Assembly (NCBI RefSeq): GCF_002775205.1
Contig: NC_036458.1
Coordinates: 3,378,560 to 3,442,559 of the forward strand
Length of the DNA: 64,000 nucleotides
Source of the DNA: Xiphophorus maculatus
Taxonomy: Eukaryota > Chordata > Actinopteri > Cyprinodontiformes > Poeciliidae
Direction of reading: 5' to 3'
Every line of letters starts with the position of its first letter. Position 1 is the first letter of the stretch. The notes beneath the pieces were generated by a model, which did no database searches, had not been told where the DNA came from, and worked only from the letters and a program-made list of their open reading frames with translations. Positions 16,807 to 28,379 of the stretch are shown here, piece after piece. A program made the translations under genes and the position numbers.

Positions 16807-18522
16807 TGAAGGTTATCCTGCAATAGTCAGCCCCGCCCACTCCTCACTACTACCCAGGGCTGCCTACTGACCAGTTCTCTGTCTAACAGGTCCGGAAAAT
16901 CTCTGAGACCTGGGTATTACCCTAAAAGTACTCTATAAGAGATAATCTATTTAAACTGGTGGCGAAAGTGATTCGTCTAGCTCTAACTACCTCCAATCCA
17001 GAAGTTATGACCCTTTACAGTTAAGAAACAATCAGCTGAGTAGCCCTCACAGCTGCATAATTCCAATAACCACTTCTGTTAACGGTAGCCCACTTTCTAA
17101 ATCATAACTTGCACTTGGAACCGGCTAGATTATGTTTAGTGACTTAGATGTAAGTCCCAGGGTCATTATTTATTCTCACCAAAGGAAATTATGAAGCCTC
17201 CTATTTACTGGAATCATGTACATTAGTTTTCCCTTAATTAAAAGAACTGAACGAAGATTAAATGACTCTATTAATTCCAATGTCCACCAACCTCTTTAGA
17301 ATTTTATAGTATAAATTTATTAAGCAAGCTTAAGCAGGGATATGCGACATACAAATCAATAATCAATCGTAAATAATTCAAAAACAGTGTAATAAAATTT
17401 ACATGTACAATCATACTACCCTGTCCTCTTTTCCCTGACTAAAGTCGCAAGTTCTGAGATGGAATTTCAATGAGCAGATTCAACTCATACCCAGACGATG
17501 GTGGATCTTTGGCAACAGGAATTTCTAGCATCCTTGGTTGAGGTCTTTGCCTTGTGTGGAAAAAACCCTCTTTAGAAAAGAAACAAAGCAGAACGGGTCC
17601 GAATCCTTTGGCAAAACCCAGTTCCTCATCCCTGAGGGAGCTTTGTCCTTCCTCCAAGTCTTGTTGCAGAGTTTGTAATTGCTGGGCTGAGACGAGACCG
17701 ACGATCGAATGAAGAACCAGGGATGGGGCGATGGAACCCAGTCCTTCCTTGGCGGTGTGAAGTCCGAACTCTCCCGTGGTTCTGAAGTGCGGTCCGTGGC
17801 TCAATCTGCTTCAGCAAGTTGTCTCTCCTTCTGCGCCGTCGGACTGGGAACAACTGGTTCCTCTTCTCAGCCCCTTTTTATGCATCTCTCCACCATGTGT
17901 GTGTATGGGGAGGTTTGGCCTACGTGACTTTCTCCACATCTGCTGTTTCTCATGAAAAAGTCCTCACATTGCCCAATCTATTTCTGCTGACCATGGTGGA
18001 AAGTCCCGTACTTCCCCTTTCTCCGTTGCTTCAGCCAAACTCAACACTCCAACCATCCTGTGCGCTCTGACCATCTGTTCAGAACTGCTTGCGACATTTC
18101 CTGTTTCAGGACTGTGCTGTATTCCTCTCTTTTTCTATAACCCACTATTATGTATTATAGCTCATTAAACACATTAAATCTGTTGTTAAACCTGTTTGAA
18201 TTAATTTCAAATGATTACAACTTCACATCATCACAAGTTTGATCCTTAGTTAACAATCAATCACATCTCTTACTTATTATAATTCATCAACCATAATCTT
18301 TCCACAGTTAATTCATTACAGAAATCATTACAGATCACATTTCAGATAATACATTTCAGAAGGTTATTATGTGATTACTTGTATTCATTTTACTATTCCT
18401 TCATATTCAATTTAATTAGCTTTTAATCAAACTACAAGATTACTTATTTTCTCTCAGGCCTCTATGCACCTTTTCTGCATGCACCCGGAAAGATCTCACA
18501 CCCCATGCCAGTTTTCTTGACA
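16807..18522 (-). repeat. 5' LTR of the retrovirus
   Basis: Second LTR, upstream of gag and directly abutting the primer-binding site. It has the same 1,716-bp length and the same ends as the 3' LTR. It should carry the active promoter of the provirus. Confidence 0.95.
17874..17881 (-). promoter_or_regulatory. TATA-like box of the 5' LTR
   Basis: The minus strand reads GCATAAAAAGGGGC. This is the best TATA-like sequence in the LTR and places the probable transcription start about 25-30 bp downstream, near 17,845-17,855. The same sequence is at 2,633-2,640 in the 3' LTR. Confidence 0.5.
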
Positions 18523-18526
18523 AATT
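18523..18526. repeat. Target-site duplication, 5' LTR side (AATT)
   Basis: Second copy of the 4-bp duplication. It is followed by TTCAAAATAAAAGCC, the continuation of the satellite unit broken at 1,565. Confidence 0.9.
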
Positions 18527-19196
18527 TCAAAATAAAAGCCTTGAATATTTTTACATCAGGTAATTGCTGTTTTTGGCTTTATTTGACGTTTTCATCCAAA
18601 GCACTGTTACACATGGGATTACTTTGGAACTTTGAAATGAAGCATACTGAAAATTTCAAAATAAAAGCCTTGAATATTTTTACATCAGGTAATTGCTGTT
18701 TTTGGCTTTATATGACTTTTTCATCCAAAGCACTGTTACACATGGGATTAGTTTGGAACTTTAAAATGGAGCATAATAATAATTTCAAAATAAAAGCCTT
18801 GAATATTTTTACATCAGGTAATTGCTCTTTTTGGCTTTATTTGACTTTTTCATCCAAAGCACTGTTACACGTGGTATTAGTTTGGCCCTTTGAAATGAAG
18901 CATTCTGAAAATTTCAAAATAAAAGCCTTGAATAATTTTACATGACGTAATTGCTCTTTTTGGCTTTATTTGACTTTTTCATCCAAAGCACTGTTACACG
19001 TGGTATTAGTTTGGCCCTTTGAAATGAAGCATACTGAAAATTTCAAAATAAAAGCCTTGAATATTTTTACATCAGCTACTTGTGTTTTGAGCATTATATA
19101 ACTATTTTAACCCAAGGACTATTACGCATGGGATTAGTTTGGCCCTTTGAAATGAAGGTTAACAAAACTTCCAAAATAAAAGCCTTGACAACATTT

Positions 19197-19380
19197 TAAA
19201 TCGTACCGAACGGTGCACGTCCGCCTCGCTTAACGTTCTTGCGGTTCTCCGCGTGCCACTGATCACGTCGCGGCGTCCTTTGGCGTCGACGCCGATTTGT
19301 GGCGCGACGACGCCGGGCCCATGCCCGACGGGCGCGCCTTGGCAGGCCCCGGCTAAATTTCTTCCGAAATTTTCTAGTTA
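19197..19380. repeat. CpG-rich block of the satellite (first complete copy)
   Basis: A GC- and CpG-dense segment (GTCGACGCCG, GCGCGACGACGCC and similar) in otherwise AT-rich satellite. It recurs at about 21,427-21,600, 23,216-23,395 and 25,708-25,890. Function unknown. Confidence 0.8.
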
Positions 19381-22114
19381 TTATTATAGAACTTTATTTT
19401 TCTTCCGTAACCGTTAATGCGGCTCATACCGCTTGGTGCACACCTACAAATGAGGTATCAAAACCTGCAGAAAATTCACGCCATTCCAGCTATTACTTCT
19501 GGTGGGATTTGGGCTTAACGTGGCGACATAATTCGCAAAAAACTACGAAAAAACCCCCATTATAAGTCAATGGGAAAAATCCTAGAAATACCCTATTTTT
19601 GAGGATTTGCTGTGTCGTCACAAATTCACCTAGAAATGCCATTCAAATTTCATTTTGTAGATACGTCTGTGATCTCTTCGAAAGTGAAGACGGCTCGTCG
19701 ATACCAGTTACGGTTTGTCCACAATTTGCCTCTAAGCGACCCAAAGTTTCTCATTTTTGCTCAAATTAGAGTGACAGCAGACCTCGGATCAGATATGGGC
19801 ACAACATTTCTTTCTCTCATCACTGTAAATGCTCTGAGTGAGGTACAGATATGAATCTCGGGACTATCGCAGAAGACACATTGAACTGTCATACGCTCGA
19901 AACGCTTTTCGAATATGTATTACGGTTCCCGAACAAGAAGGATTTGTTTCCAATGCTTTTTTTCAGTAAAGTGTGTTTGCTCAAACACACTTGTGTGTTT
20001 GAGAGCTCAGAGCTCAGAGCTCACACCTGCTGAGACCATTATTTGCCATAGCAACGGAACTCAAGAGGCTATTGGCTGCTGATTTGGACTACGAATACGC
20101 ATCGCTGTAGTTCTATCTATAGTGGAATACTCAGTTGAAACAGATCAGGACTGAACTGGCCTTTACAACTAATTGCTGCTTTGGGCTGTATATAACTGAT
20201 TTAACTCAGTAACTGTTACACATGGGATTAGTTTTACACTTTAAAATTAAGCATATTGAAAATTTCACAATAAAAGCCCTGAATATTTTTACATGACGTA
20301 ATTGCTCTTTTTTGGCTTCATTTGACTTTTTCATCCAAAGCACTGTTACACATGGTATTAGTTTGGCCCTTTAAAATGAAGCTTAACAAAAATTTCAAAA
20401 TAAAAGCCTTGAATATTTTTACATGACATAATTGCTCTTTTTGGCTTTATTTGACTTTTTCATCCAAAGCACTGTTACACATGGTATTAGTTCAGAACTT
20501 TAAAATGAAGCATACTGAAAATTTCAAAATAAAAGCCTTGAATATTTTTACATCATGTAATTGCTCTTTTTGGCTTTATTTGACTTTTTCATCCAAAGCA
20601 CTGTTACACATGGTATTAGTTTGGAACTTTAAAATGGAGCATAATAATAATTTCAAAATAAAAGCCTTGAATATTTTTACATCATGTAATTGCTGTTTTT
20701 GGCTTTGTATGACTTTTTCATCCAAAGCACTGTTACACATGGGATTAGTTCGGAACTTTAAAATGAAACATACTGAAAATTTCAAAATAAAAGCCTTGAA
20801 TATTTTTACATCATGTAATTGCTCTTTTTGGCTTTATTTGACTTTTTCATCCAAAGCACTGTTACACATGGGATTAGTTTGGCCCTTTGAAATGAAGCAT
20901 ACTGAAAATTTTAAAATAAAAGCCTTGAATATTTTTACATGACGTAATTGCTGTTTGTGGCTTTATGTGACTTTTTCATCCAAAGCACTGTTACACATGG
21001 GATTAGTTTGGAACTTTAAAATTAAGCATACTGAAAATTTCAAAATAAAAGCCTTGAAGATTTTACATGACGTAATTGCTTTTTTTGGCCGTATATGACT
21101 TTTTCATGCAAAGCACTGTTACACATGGGATTAGTTCGGAACTTTAAAATGGAGCATACTGAAAATTTCAAAATAAAAGCCTTGAATATTTTTACATCAG
21201 CTACTTGTGTTTTCAGCATTATATAACTATTGGGATTAGTTCGGAACTTTAAAATGGAGCATACTGAAAATTTCAAAATAAAAGCCTTGAATATTTTTAC
21301 ATCAGCTACTTGTGTTTTCAGCATTATATAACTATTTTAACCCAAGGACTATTACGCATGGGATTAGTTTGGCCCTTTGAAATGAAGTTTAACAAAACTT
21401 CCAAAATAAAAGCCTTGACAACATTTTAAATCGTACCGAATGGTGCACGTCCGCCTCGCTTAACGTTCTTGTGGTTCTCCGCGTGCCACTGATTACGTTG
21501 CGGCGTTCTTTAGCGTCGACGCCGATTTGTGGCGTGACGACGCCGGGCCCAAGCCCGACGGGCGCGCCTTGGCAGGCCCCGGCTAAATTTCTTCAGAAAT
21601 TTTGTTTTTCTAGTATTCTTTATTCTTCCGTAACCGTTAATGCGGCTCATACCGCTGGGTGCACACCTACAAATGAGGTATCAAAACGTGCAGAAAATTC
21701 ACGCCATTGGAGCTATTATTTTTGGTGGGATTTGGGCTTAACGTGGCGACATAATTCGCAAAAAACTGCGAAAAAAACCCCATTATAACTCAATGGGAAA
21801 AATCCTAGAAATACCCTATTTTTGAGGATTTGCTGTGTCGTCACAAATTCACCTAGAAATGCCATTCAAATTTCATTTTGTAGATACGTCTGTGATCTCT
21901 TCGAAAGTGAAGACGGCTCGTCGATACCAGTTACGGTTTGTCCACAATTTGCCTCTAAGCGACCCAAACTTTCTCATTTTTGCTGAAATTACAGTGACAG
22001 CCCATCTCGGTTCATATCTGGGCACAACATTTCTTTCTCTCATCGCTGTAAATGCTCTGAGTGAGGTACAGATATGAATCTCGGGACTATCGCAGAAGAC
22101 ACATTGAACTGTCA

Positions 22115-23024
22115 TACGCTCGAAACGCTTTTCGAATATGTATTACGGTTCCCGAACAAGAAGGATTTGTTTCCAATGCTTTTTTTCAGTAAAATGTGTT
22201 TGCTCAAACACACTTGTGTGTTTGAGAGCTCACAGCTCAGAGCTCACACCTGCTGAGACCATTATTTGCCATAGCAACGGAACTCAAGAGGCTATTGGCT
22301 GCTGGTTAGGACTACGAATACGCATCACTGTAGTTCTATCTATCCTCAGTTGAAACAGATCAGGACTGAGAACTGGCCTTTAGAACTACTGCTGCTATGG
22401 GCTGTATATAACTGATTTAACTCAGTAACTGTTACACATGGGATTAGTTTGGAACTTTAAAATGGAGCATAATAATAATTTCAAAATAAAAGCCTTGAAT
22501 ATTTTTACATCAGGTAATTGCTGTTTTTGGCTTTATTTGACGTTTTCATCCAAAGCACTGTTACACATGTACGCTCGAAACGCTTTTCGAATATGTATTA
22601 CGGTTCCCGAACAAGAAGGATTTGTTTCCAATGCTTTTTTTCAGTAAAATGTGTTTGCTCAAACACACTTGTGTGTTTGAGAGCTCACAGCTCAGAGCTC
22701 ACACCTGCTGAGACCATTATTTGCCATAGCAACGGAACTCAAGAGGCTATTGGCTGCTGGTTAGGACTACGAATACGCATCACTGTAGTTCTATCTATCC
22801 TCAGTTGAAACAGATCAGGACTGAGAACTGGCCTTTAGAACTACTGCTGCTATGGGCTGTATATAACTGATTTAACTCAGTAACTGTTACACATGGGATT
22901 AGTTTGGAACTTTAAAATGGAGCATAATAATAATTTCAAAATAAAAGCCTTGAATATTTTTACATCAGGTAATTGCTGTTTTTGGCTTTATTTGACGTTT
23001 TCATCCAAAGCACTGTTACACATG
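22115..23024. repeat. Recent 455-bp tandem duplication inside the satellite
   Basis: Positions 22,115-22,569 repeat as 22,570-23,024, both ending ACACATG, with no difference noticed. The junction joins a 129-bp unit to the middle of a core, so this is a secondary local duplication. Confidence 0.85.
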
Positions 23025-25904
23025 GGATTACTTTGGAACTTTAAAATGGAGAATAATAATTTCAAAATAAAAGCCTTGAATATTTTCACATCAGCTACTT
23101 GTGTTTTGAGCATTATATAACTATTTTAACCCAAGGACTATTACGCATGGGATTAGTTTGGCCCTTTGAAATGAAGTTTAACAAAACTTCCAAAATAAAA
23201 GCCTCGACAACATTTTAAATCGTACCGAACGGTGCACGTCCGCCTCGCTTAACGTTCTTGCGGTTCTCCGCGTGCCACTGCTTACGTCGCGGCGTTCTTT
23301 GGCGTCGACGCCGATTTGTGGCGCGACGACGCCGGGCCCGAACCCCACGGCCGCGCCTTGGCAGGCCCCGGCTAAATTTCTTCCGAAATTTTCTAGTTAT
23401 AATTCTTTATTTTTCTTCCGTAACCGTTAATGCGGCTCATACCGCTGGGTGCACACCTACAAATGAGGTATCAAAACGTGCAGAAAATTCACGCCATTGG
23501 AGCTATTATTTTTGGTGGGATTTGGGCTTAACGTGGCGACATAATTCGCAAAAAACTGCGAAAAAAACCCCATGATAACTCAATGGGAAAAATCCTAGAA
23601 ATACCCTATTTTTGAGGATTTGCTGTGTCGTCACAAATTCACCTAGAAATGCCATTCAAATTTCATTTTGTAGATACGTCTGTGATCTCTTCGAAAGTGA
23701 AGACGGCTCGTCGATACCAGTTACGGTTTGTCCACAATTTGCCTCTAAGCGACCCAAAGTTTCTCATTTTTCTTCAAATTAGAGTGACAGCCCATCTCGG
23801 TTCATATCTGGGCACAACATTTCTTTCTCTCATCACTGTAAATGCTCTGAGTGAGGTACAGATATGAATCTCGGGACTATCGCAGAAGACACATTGAACT
23901 GTCATACGCTCGAAACGCTTTTCGAATATGTATTACGGTTCCCGAACAAGAAGGATTTGTTTCCAATGCTTTTTTTCAGTAAAGTGTGTTTGCTCAAACA
24001 CACTTGTGTGTTTGAGAGCTCACAGCTCAGAGCTCACACCTGCTGAGACCATTATTTGCCATAGCAACGGAACTCAAGAGGCTATTGGCTGCTGATTTGG
24101 ACTACGAATACGCATCACTGTAGTTCTATCTATCCTCAGTTGAAACAGATCAGGACTGAGAACTGGCCTTTAGAACTACTGCTGCTATGGGCTGTATATA
24201 ACTGATTTAACTCAGTAACTGTTACACATGGGATTAGTTTGGAACTTTAAAATGGAGCATAATAATAATTTCAAAATAAAAGCCTTGAATAGTTTTACAT
24301 CAGGTAATTGCTGTTTTTGGCTTTATTTGACGTTTTCATCCAAAGCACTGTTACACATGGGATTACTTTGGAACTTTAAAATGGAGAATAATAATAATTT
24401 CAAAATAAAAGCCTTGAATATTTTTACATCAGGTAATTGCTTTTTTTGGCCGTATATGACTTTTTCATCCAAAGCAATGTTACACATGGGATTAGTTTGG
24501 AACTTTAAAATGGAGAATAATAATTTCAAAATAAAAGCCTTGAATATTTTTACATCAGGTAATTGCTGTTTTTGGCTTTATTTGACGTTTTCATCCAAAG
24601 CACTGTTACACATGGGATTACTTTGGAACTTTAAAATGGAGAATAATAATAATTTCAAAATAAAAGCCTTGAATATTTTTACATCAGGTAATTGCTTTTT
24701 TGGCCGTATATGACTTTTTCATCCAAAGCAATGTTACACATGGGATTAGTTTGGAACTTTAAAATGGAGAATAATAATTTCAAAATAAAAGCCTTGAATA
24801 TTTTTACATCATGTATTTGCTGTTTTTGGCTTTATATGACTTTTTCATCCAAAGCACTGTTACACATGGCATTAGTTCGGAACTTTAAAATTAAGCATAC
24901 TGAAAATTTCAAAATAAAAGCCTTGAATATTTTTACATCAGGTAATTGCTCTTTTTGGCTTTATGTGACTTTTTCATCCAAAGCACTGTTACACGTGGTA
25001 TTAGTTTGGCCCTCTGAAATGAAGCATATTGAAAATTTCAAAATAAAAGCCTTGAATATTTTTACATCATGTAATTGCTTTTTTTGGCCGTATATGACTC
25101 TTTCATCCAAAGCACTGTTACACATGGGATTAGTTTGGAACTTTAAAATGGAGCATAATAATAATTTCAAAATAAAAGCCTTGAATATTTTTACATCATG
25201 CAATTGCTGTTTTTGGCTTTGTGTGACTTTTTCATCCAAAGCACTGTTACACATGGGATTAGTTTTGAACTTTAAAATTAAGCATATTGAACATTTCACA
25301 ATAAAAGCCCTGAATATTTTTACATGACGTAATTGCTCTTTTTGGCTTTATTTGACTTTTTCATCCAAAGCACTGTTACACGTGGTATTAGTTCAGAACT
25401 TTAAAGTTAAGCATACTGACAATTTCAAAATAAAAGCCTTGAATATTTTTACATGAGGTAATAGCTCTTTTTGGCTTTTTTTGACTTTTTCATCCAAAGC
25501 ACTCTTACACGTGGTATTAGTTCGGAACTTAAAAATGAAGCATACTGAAAATTTCAAAATAAAAGCCTTGCATTTTTTTACATCAGCTACTTGTGTTTTG
25601 AGCATTATATAACTATTTTAACCCAAGGACTATTACGCATGGGATTAGTTTGGCCCTTTGAAATGAAGTTTAACAAAACTTCCAAAATAAAAGCCTTGAC
25701 AACATTTTAAATCGTACCGAACGGTGCACGTCCGCCTCACTTAACGTTCTTGCGGTTCTCCGCGTGCCACTGATTACGTCACGGCGTTCTTTAGCGTCGA
25801 CGCCGATTTGTGGCGTGACGACGCCGGGCCCAAACCCCACGGCCGCGCCTTGGCAGGCCCCGGCTAAATTTCTTCAGAAATTTTGTTTTTCTAGTTTTAA
25901 ATTT

Positions 25905-26575
25905 AAAGTGACTTTTTTTTCCCAAGTCAAGGTTTATTTATATAGCACATTTATAACAGCCTCAACTTCACAACATCACAGGTAGGTAAATGAAAAAATA
26001 GAATTAATATTAAATTTAGTAAAAAATAATAAGACAAGTATAAAATTGTCAGATACCAAAAGCTAATAATATGAATAAAACCCCAAAATTTAGAAATTTA
26101 GCTGCAGCAATTATCTTAATTGCTTTTACATTTTCTCTTTAGCTGTTGAAGGTCATAGAGAACAGATGAGTTTTCTGTCTGGACTTAAACCGACTGACTT
26201 TACAGACAGAAGGAGACTGATCCAGTCTGGCCGCCACAGAGAGACTCTGTCCCCTCTAGGTTTTAGCTGAGCTTTAGGGACAGATAATAAAAGCTGGTCG
26301 GTTGATCTCAGAGCTCTGGGTGGAGTGAAGGGCTGCAAGAACTTATTGAAGTAAGAAGGGCTCATGGAGTTTAGACACTTCAATAAAACCTTAAAATTTT
26401 ATCCTAAAAGCAACAGGAAGCCAATAAAGGATGAGTAAAACTGGAGTAACAGCTTCACACCTCCTTGTTTTGGTCAGCAGACAAGCTGCAGCGTTTTGGA
26501 CGCTCTGCAGTGACTGCAGGCAGTTCTGGTCCAACCCTAAATAAAAGGAGTTTCAATAATCTATTGTAATCTTTT
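25905..26575 (-). mobile_element. 5'-truncated non-LTR retrotransposon, 3' end
   Basis: On the minus strand, six-frame reading recovers the end of a LINE RT region (patterns like LQSVQNAAACLLT, PVLLILYWLPV and SLSVAARLDQS) with stops, then a non-coding 3' tail with TATATAAATAAACC. It resembles the 3' part of L2/Rex-type LINEs common in teleosts. It lies between the satellite edge and the first surviving exon of the first APOL-like gene. Confidence 0.65.
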
Positions 26576-26581
26576 CTACAG

Positions 26582-28306
26582 ATCGGAACTACAGAAGACT
26601 TTGTGTCAGTATTCAACAGAAACTCTCACTTACATCGTAGCTGTGAGAGATTTCTGTGAGATGTTTTCTGAATGGAAGAACTGCAGAGAGCAAGAAATGG
26701 AGAAAATCAGAAAAATCAAAAAAAGGGCTGATAAGATTGACCCGTCTTTCACCAAGTCAAGCTTTATGAAACGTATAAAGAGCAAATTCCAGTTAAATAG
26801 AGACAGGAAACTTGCAGAGCTGGAGAAGGAGCTGGATGAAGTGTTGAAAGAAACACTGGAGGGTTTGGAGAAACTCAAAACCTTCTTGGATGCGGTGGAG
26901 AAGCTGGCGGTCACGTCTCTGCAGGTTTTCACTGAGAACCAGATATTGTTCCTGCCTGATGAGATCAGCTTTGATGAAGTTCAGGATTTGATCAAATCTG
27001 CACAACAGATCTGCCCTCTGCTACTGGAGTTCAAACGAGACGCAGCAACTTTCTTTGCTCCTAAAAGACACAATGTGGAGGTTCTGCTGTACCAGCTGGA
27101 AAAACATATAAACACCAGCGAGAGAATATTTGAAAACCTTTCTGACAGGTAAAATACTTTTCATCAAGAAATAACTTGTTTTTTGTTGTGAACATAACAT
27201 GTTCATAATACTATAATATTTTCAAACAAACATTCAGACTTTGTTCTCTCTTCCACATCCTCAGAATCAACATTTGTCTTAAAATAAGAGAGGATATTGC
27301 TGTTGAATGTGATTTATCTGATGATGTCATGCAAAAAATGACTGATCAGGTCAAACAACTTGATAAAATCAGGTAAGATTCAAACCCCCAATAAATGAAT
27401 TATTACTTAAAGATTTTCCAGTGTTTTCAAATCAAAAACTAAACTTTCTTCTCTAGGATGGACGACGACATTCGGATGATGTTCCTGTTCCAGAGGATCA
27501 GCTACTCAGAATTTGTTAATAAGTACAATGATGAGCTTCCTGAGATGCTGCAGTTTCTTGATCAGATTGAGCAGTGTGCTGTTACGTTAGACAGTGTGAA
27601 TAAGGGAGCAAAGATCTCCAGTGTGGCTGGAAGCTCAGTGGGAGCTGTGGGAAAAATCTTGTCCATTGTTGGCTTAGCTTTAATTCCAGTTACATTTGGT
27701 GCGTCTGTGGGGTTGACAGTTGCTGGTGCAGCTGTGGCAGGAACCAGTGGAGTGAACAGCTTGGTAACCACTTTAGTAGAGGGTGGAGTTAATCATACAC
27801 AAACACAACAAGCAAATACAGCCTTTCAAAGATTCATGTCTGGTGTTCAGAGAATCCAGGACTGTCTGGAAGAGGCGGCCAAACCACCATATGCTGAAGT
27901 TACACAAAGTAGTGAAGATGAGCTTCACATGGCAGGAAATAATGCTGCAGATGGTATTGAAAAGGCTGGTGAATTGATTGTTGATGCAGCTGTTGTTCCA
28001 AATGCAGGTAAAGTTGCACTACAGGAAGGGAAAGCATTGGGTACTGTATCCAGAATGGCCTCAGATGTTCCTGAAATTAGTCAGGCAGCAGTTAAAGGGC
28101 CGCTTGCTCTTACCAAGATGGCCAGAGCTTTCTCTATTGCAGCCAATGCCCTCTTCCTTGGCATGAATATCTACTTCATCACTACAGACAGCATGGCCCT
28201 GGCTGAAGGGACAGAGACTAAGGTCTCTATGTTCCTCAGAGCCAGAGCTGGTCTGTGGCTCTCAGAGATATTGGCCTGGACAAAAAATCTGCAACTCACT
28301 GAGTAG
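26582..28306 (+). CDS. APOL-like gene A, 5' exon missing and 3' frameshift (possible pseudogene)
   Basis: Apolipoprotein-L-like gene with three recognisable exons, 26,582-27,148, 27,265-27,372 and 27,457-28,306, in the same phases as the intact paralogues at 41,313 and 45,821. The last exon carries the APOL signature: NKGAKISSVAGSSVGAVG, a hydrophobic hairpin (ILSIVGLALIPVTFGASVGLTVAGAAVAG) and LVTTLVEGGVNHT. The N-terminal exon encodes a charged helical module. The 14-bp ATG exon found ~745 bp upstream of exon 2 in the paralogues is absent, and LINE and satellite occupy that space. Near the end an indel brings in a TAG, while the usual C-terminus (SKLT...PFYP) remains readable in another frame to 28,367. 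It is either a pseudogene or a gene with altered ends. Confidence 0.75.
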
Positions 28307-28379
28307 CAGCAAACTGACCACAAAGGAAAACAAAGAAATGCTTGAGAAGCCATTTTACCCTGTCTAAGAGCAATCTGTC

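Larger units (their letters stand above)
1566..18522 (-). mobile_element. Complete foamy-virus-like endogenous retrovirus (16,957 bp)
   Basis: A full provirus on the minus strand, in the order LTR-PBS-leader-gag-pol-orfA-orfB-env leader/env-orfC-orfD-PPT-LTR. Both LTRs are 1,716 bp, begin TG and end CA on the coding strand, and show no difference that I could find by eye. A 4-bp AATT target duplication flanks the element. Foamy-like traits are a tRNA-Lys1,2 primer-binding site, no CCHC zinc knuckle in Gag, Pol opening with its own ATG and protease, foamy-like spacing of RT, connection and RNase H, a membrane-anchored Env leader, and downstream accessory frames. At about 17 kb it is larger than typical retroviruses (roughly 7-13 kb). 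All long frames are open, so this is a recent insertion. Endogenous foamy-like viruses are known from teleosts; whether this lineage is described cannot be decided here. Confidence 0.93.
18527..25900. repeat. Complex satellite array, right part (higher-order repeats)
   Basis: The array continues after the provirus. Each higher-order unit is a CpG-rich block (~190 bp), a ~0.8-kb core and a run of ~129-bp AT-rich units. CpG blocks start near 19,200, 21,430, 23,220 and 25,711, giving periods of about 2,230, 1,790 and 2,490 bp; the number of 129-bp units varies. Core copies lie at about 19,380-20,205, 21,610-22,425 and 23,400-24,215. Each core carries an inverted repeat (CTCAAACACAC-TT-GTGTGTTTGAG). 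The array ends against a LINE at about 25,905. Confidence 0.9.
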
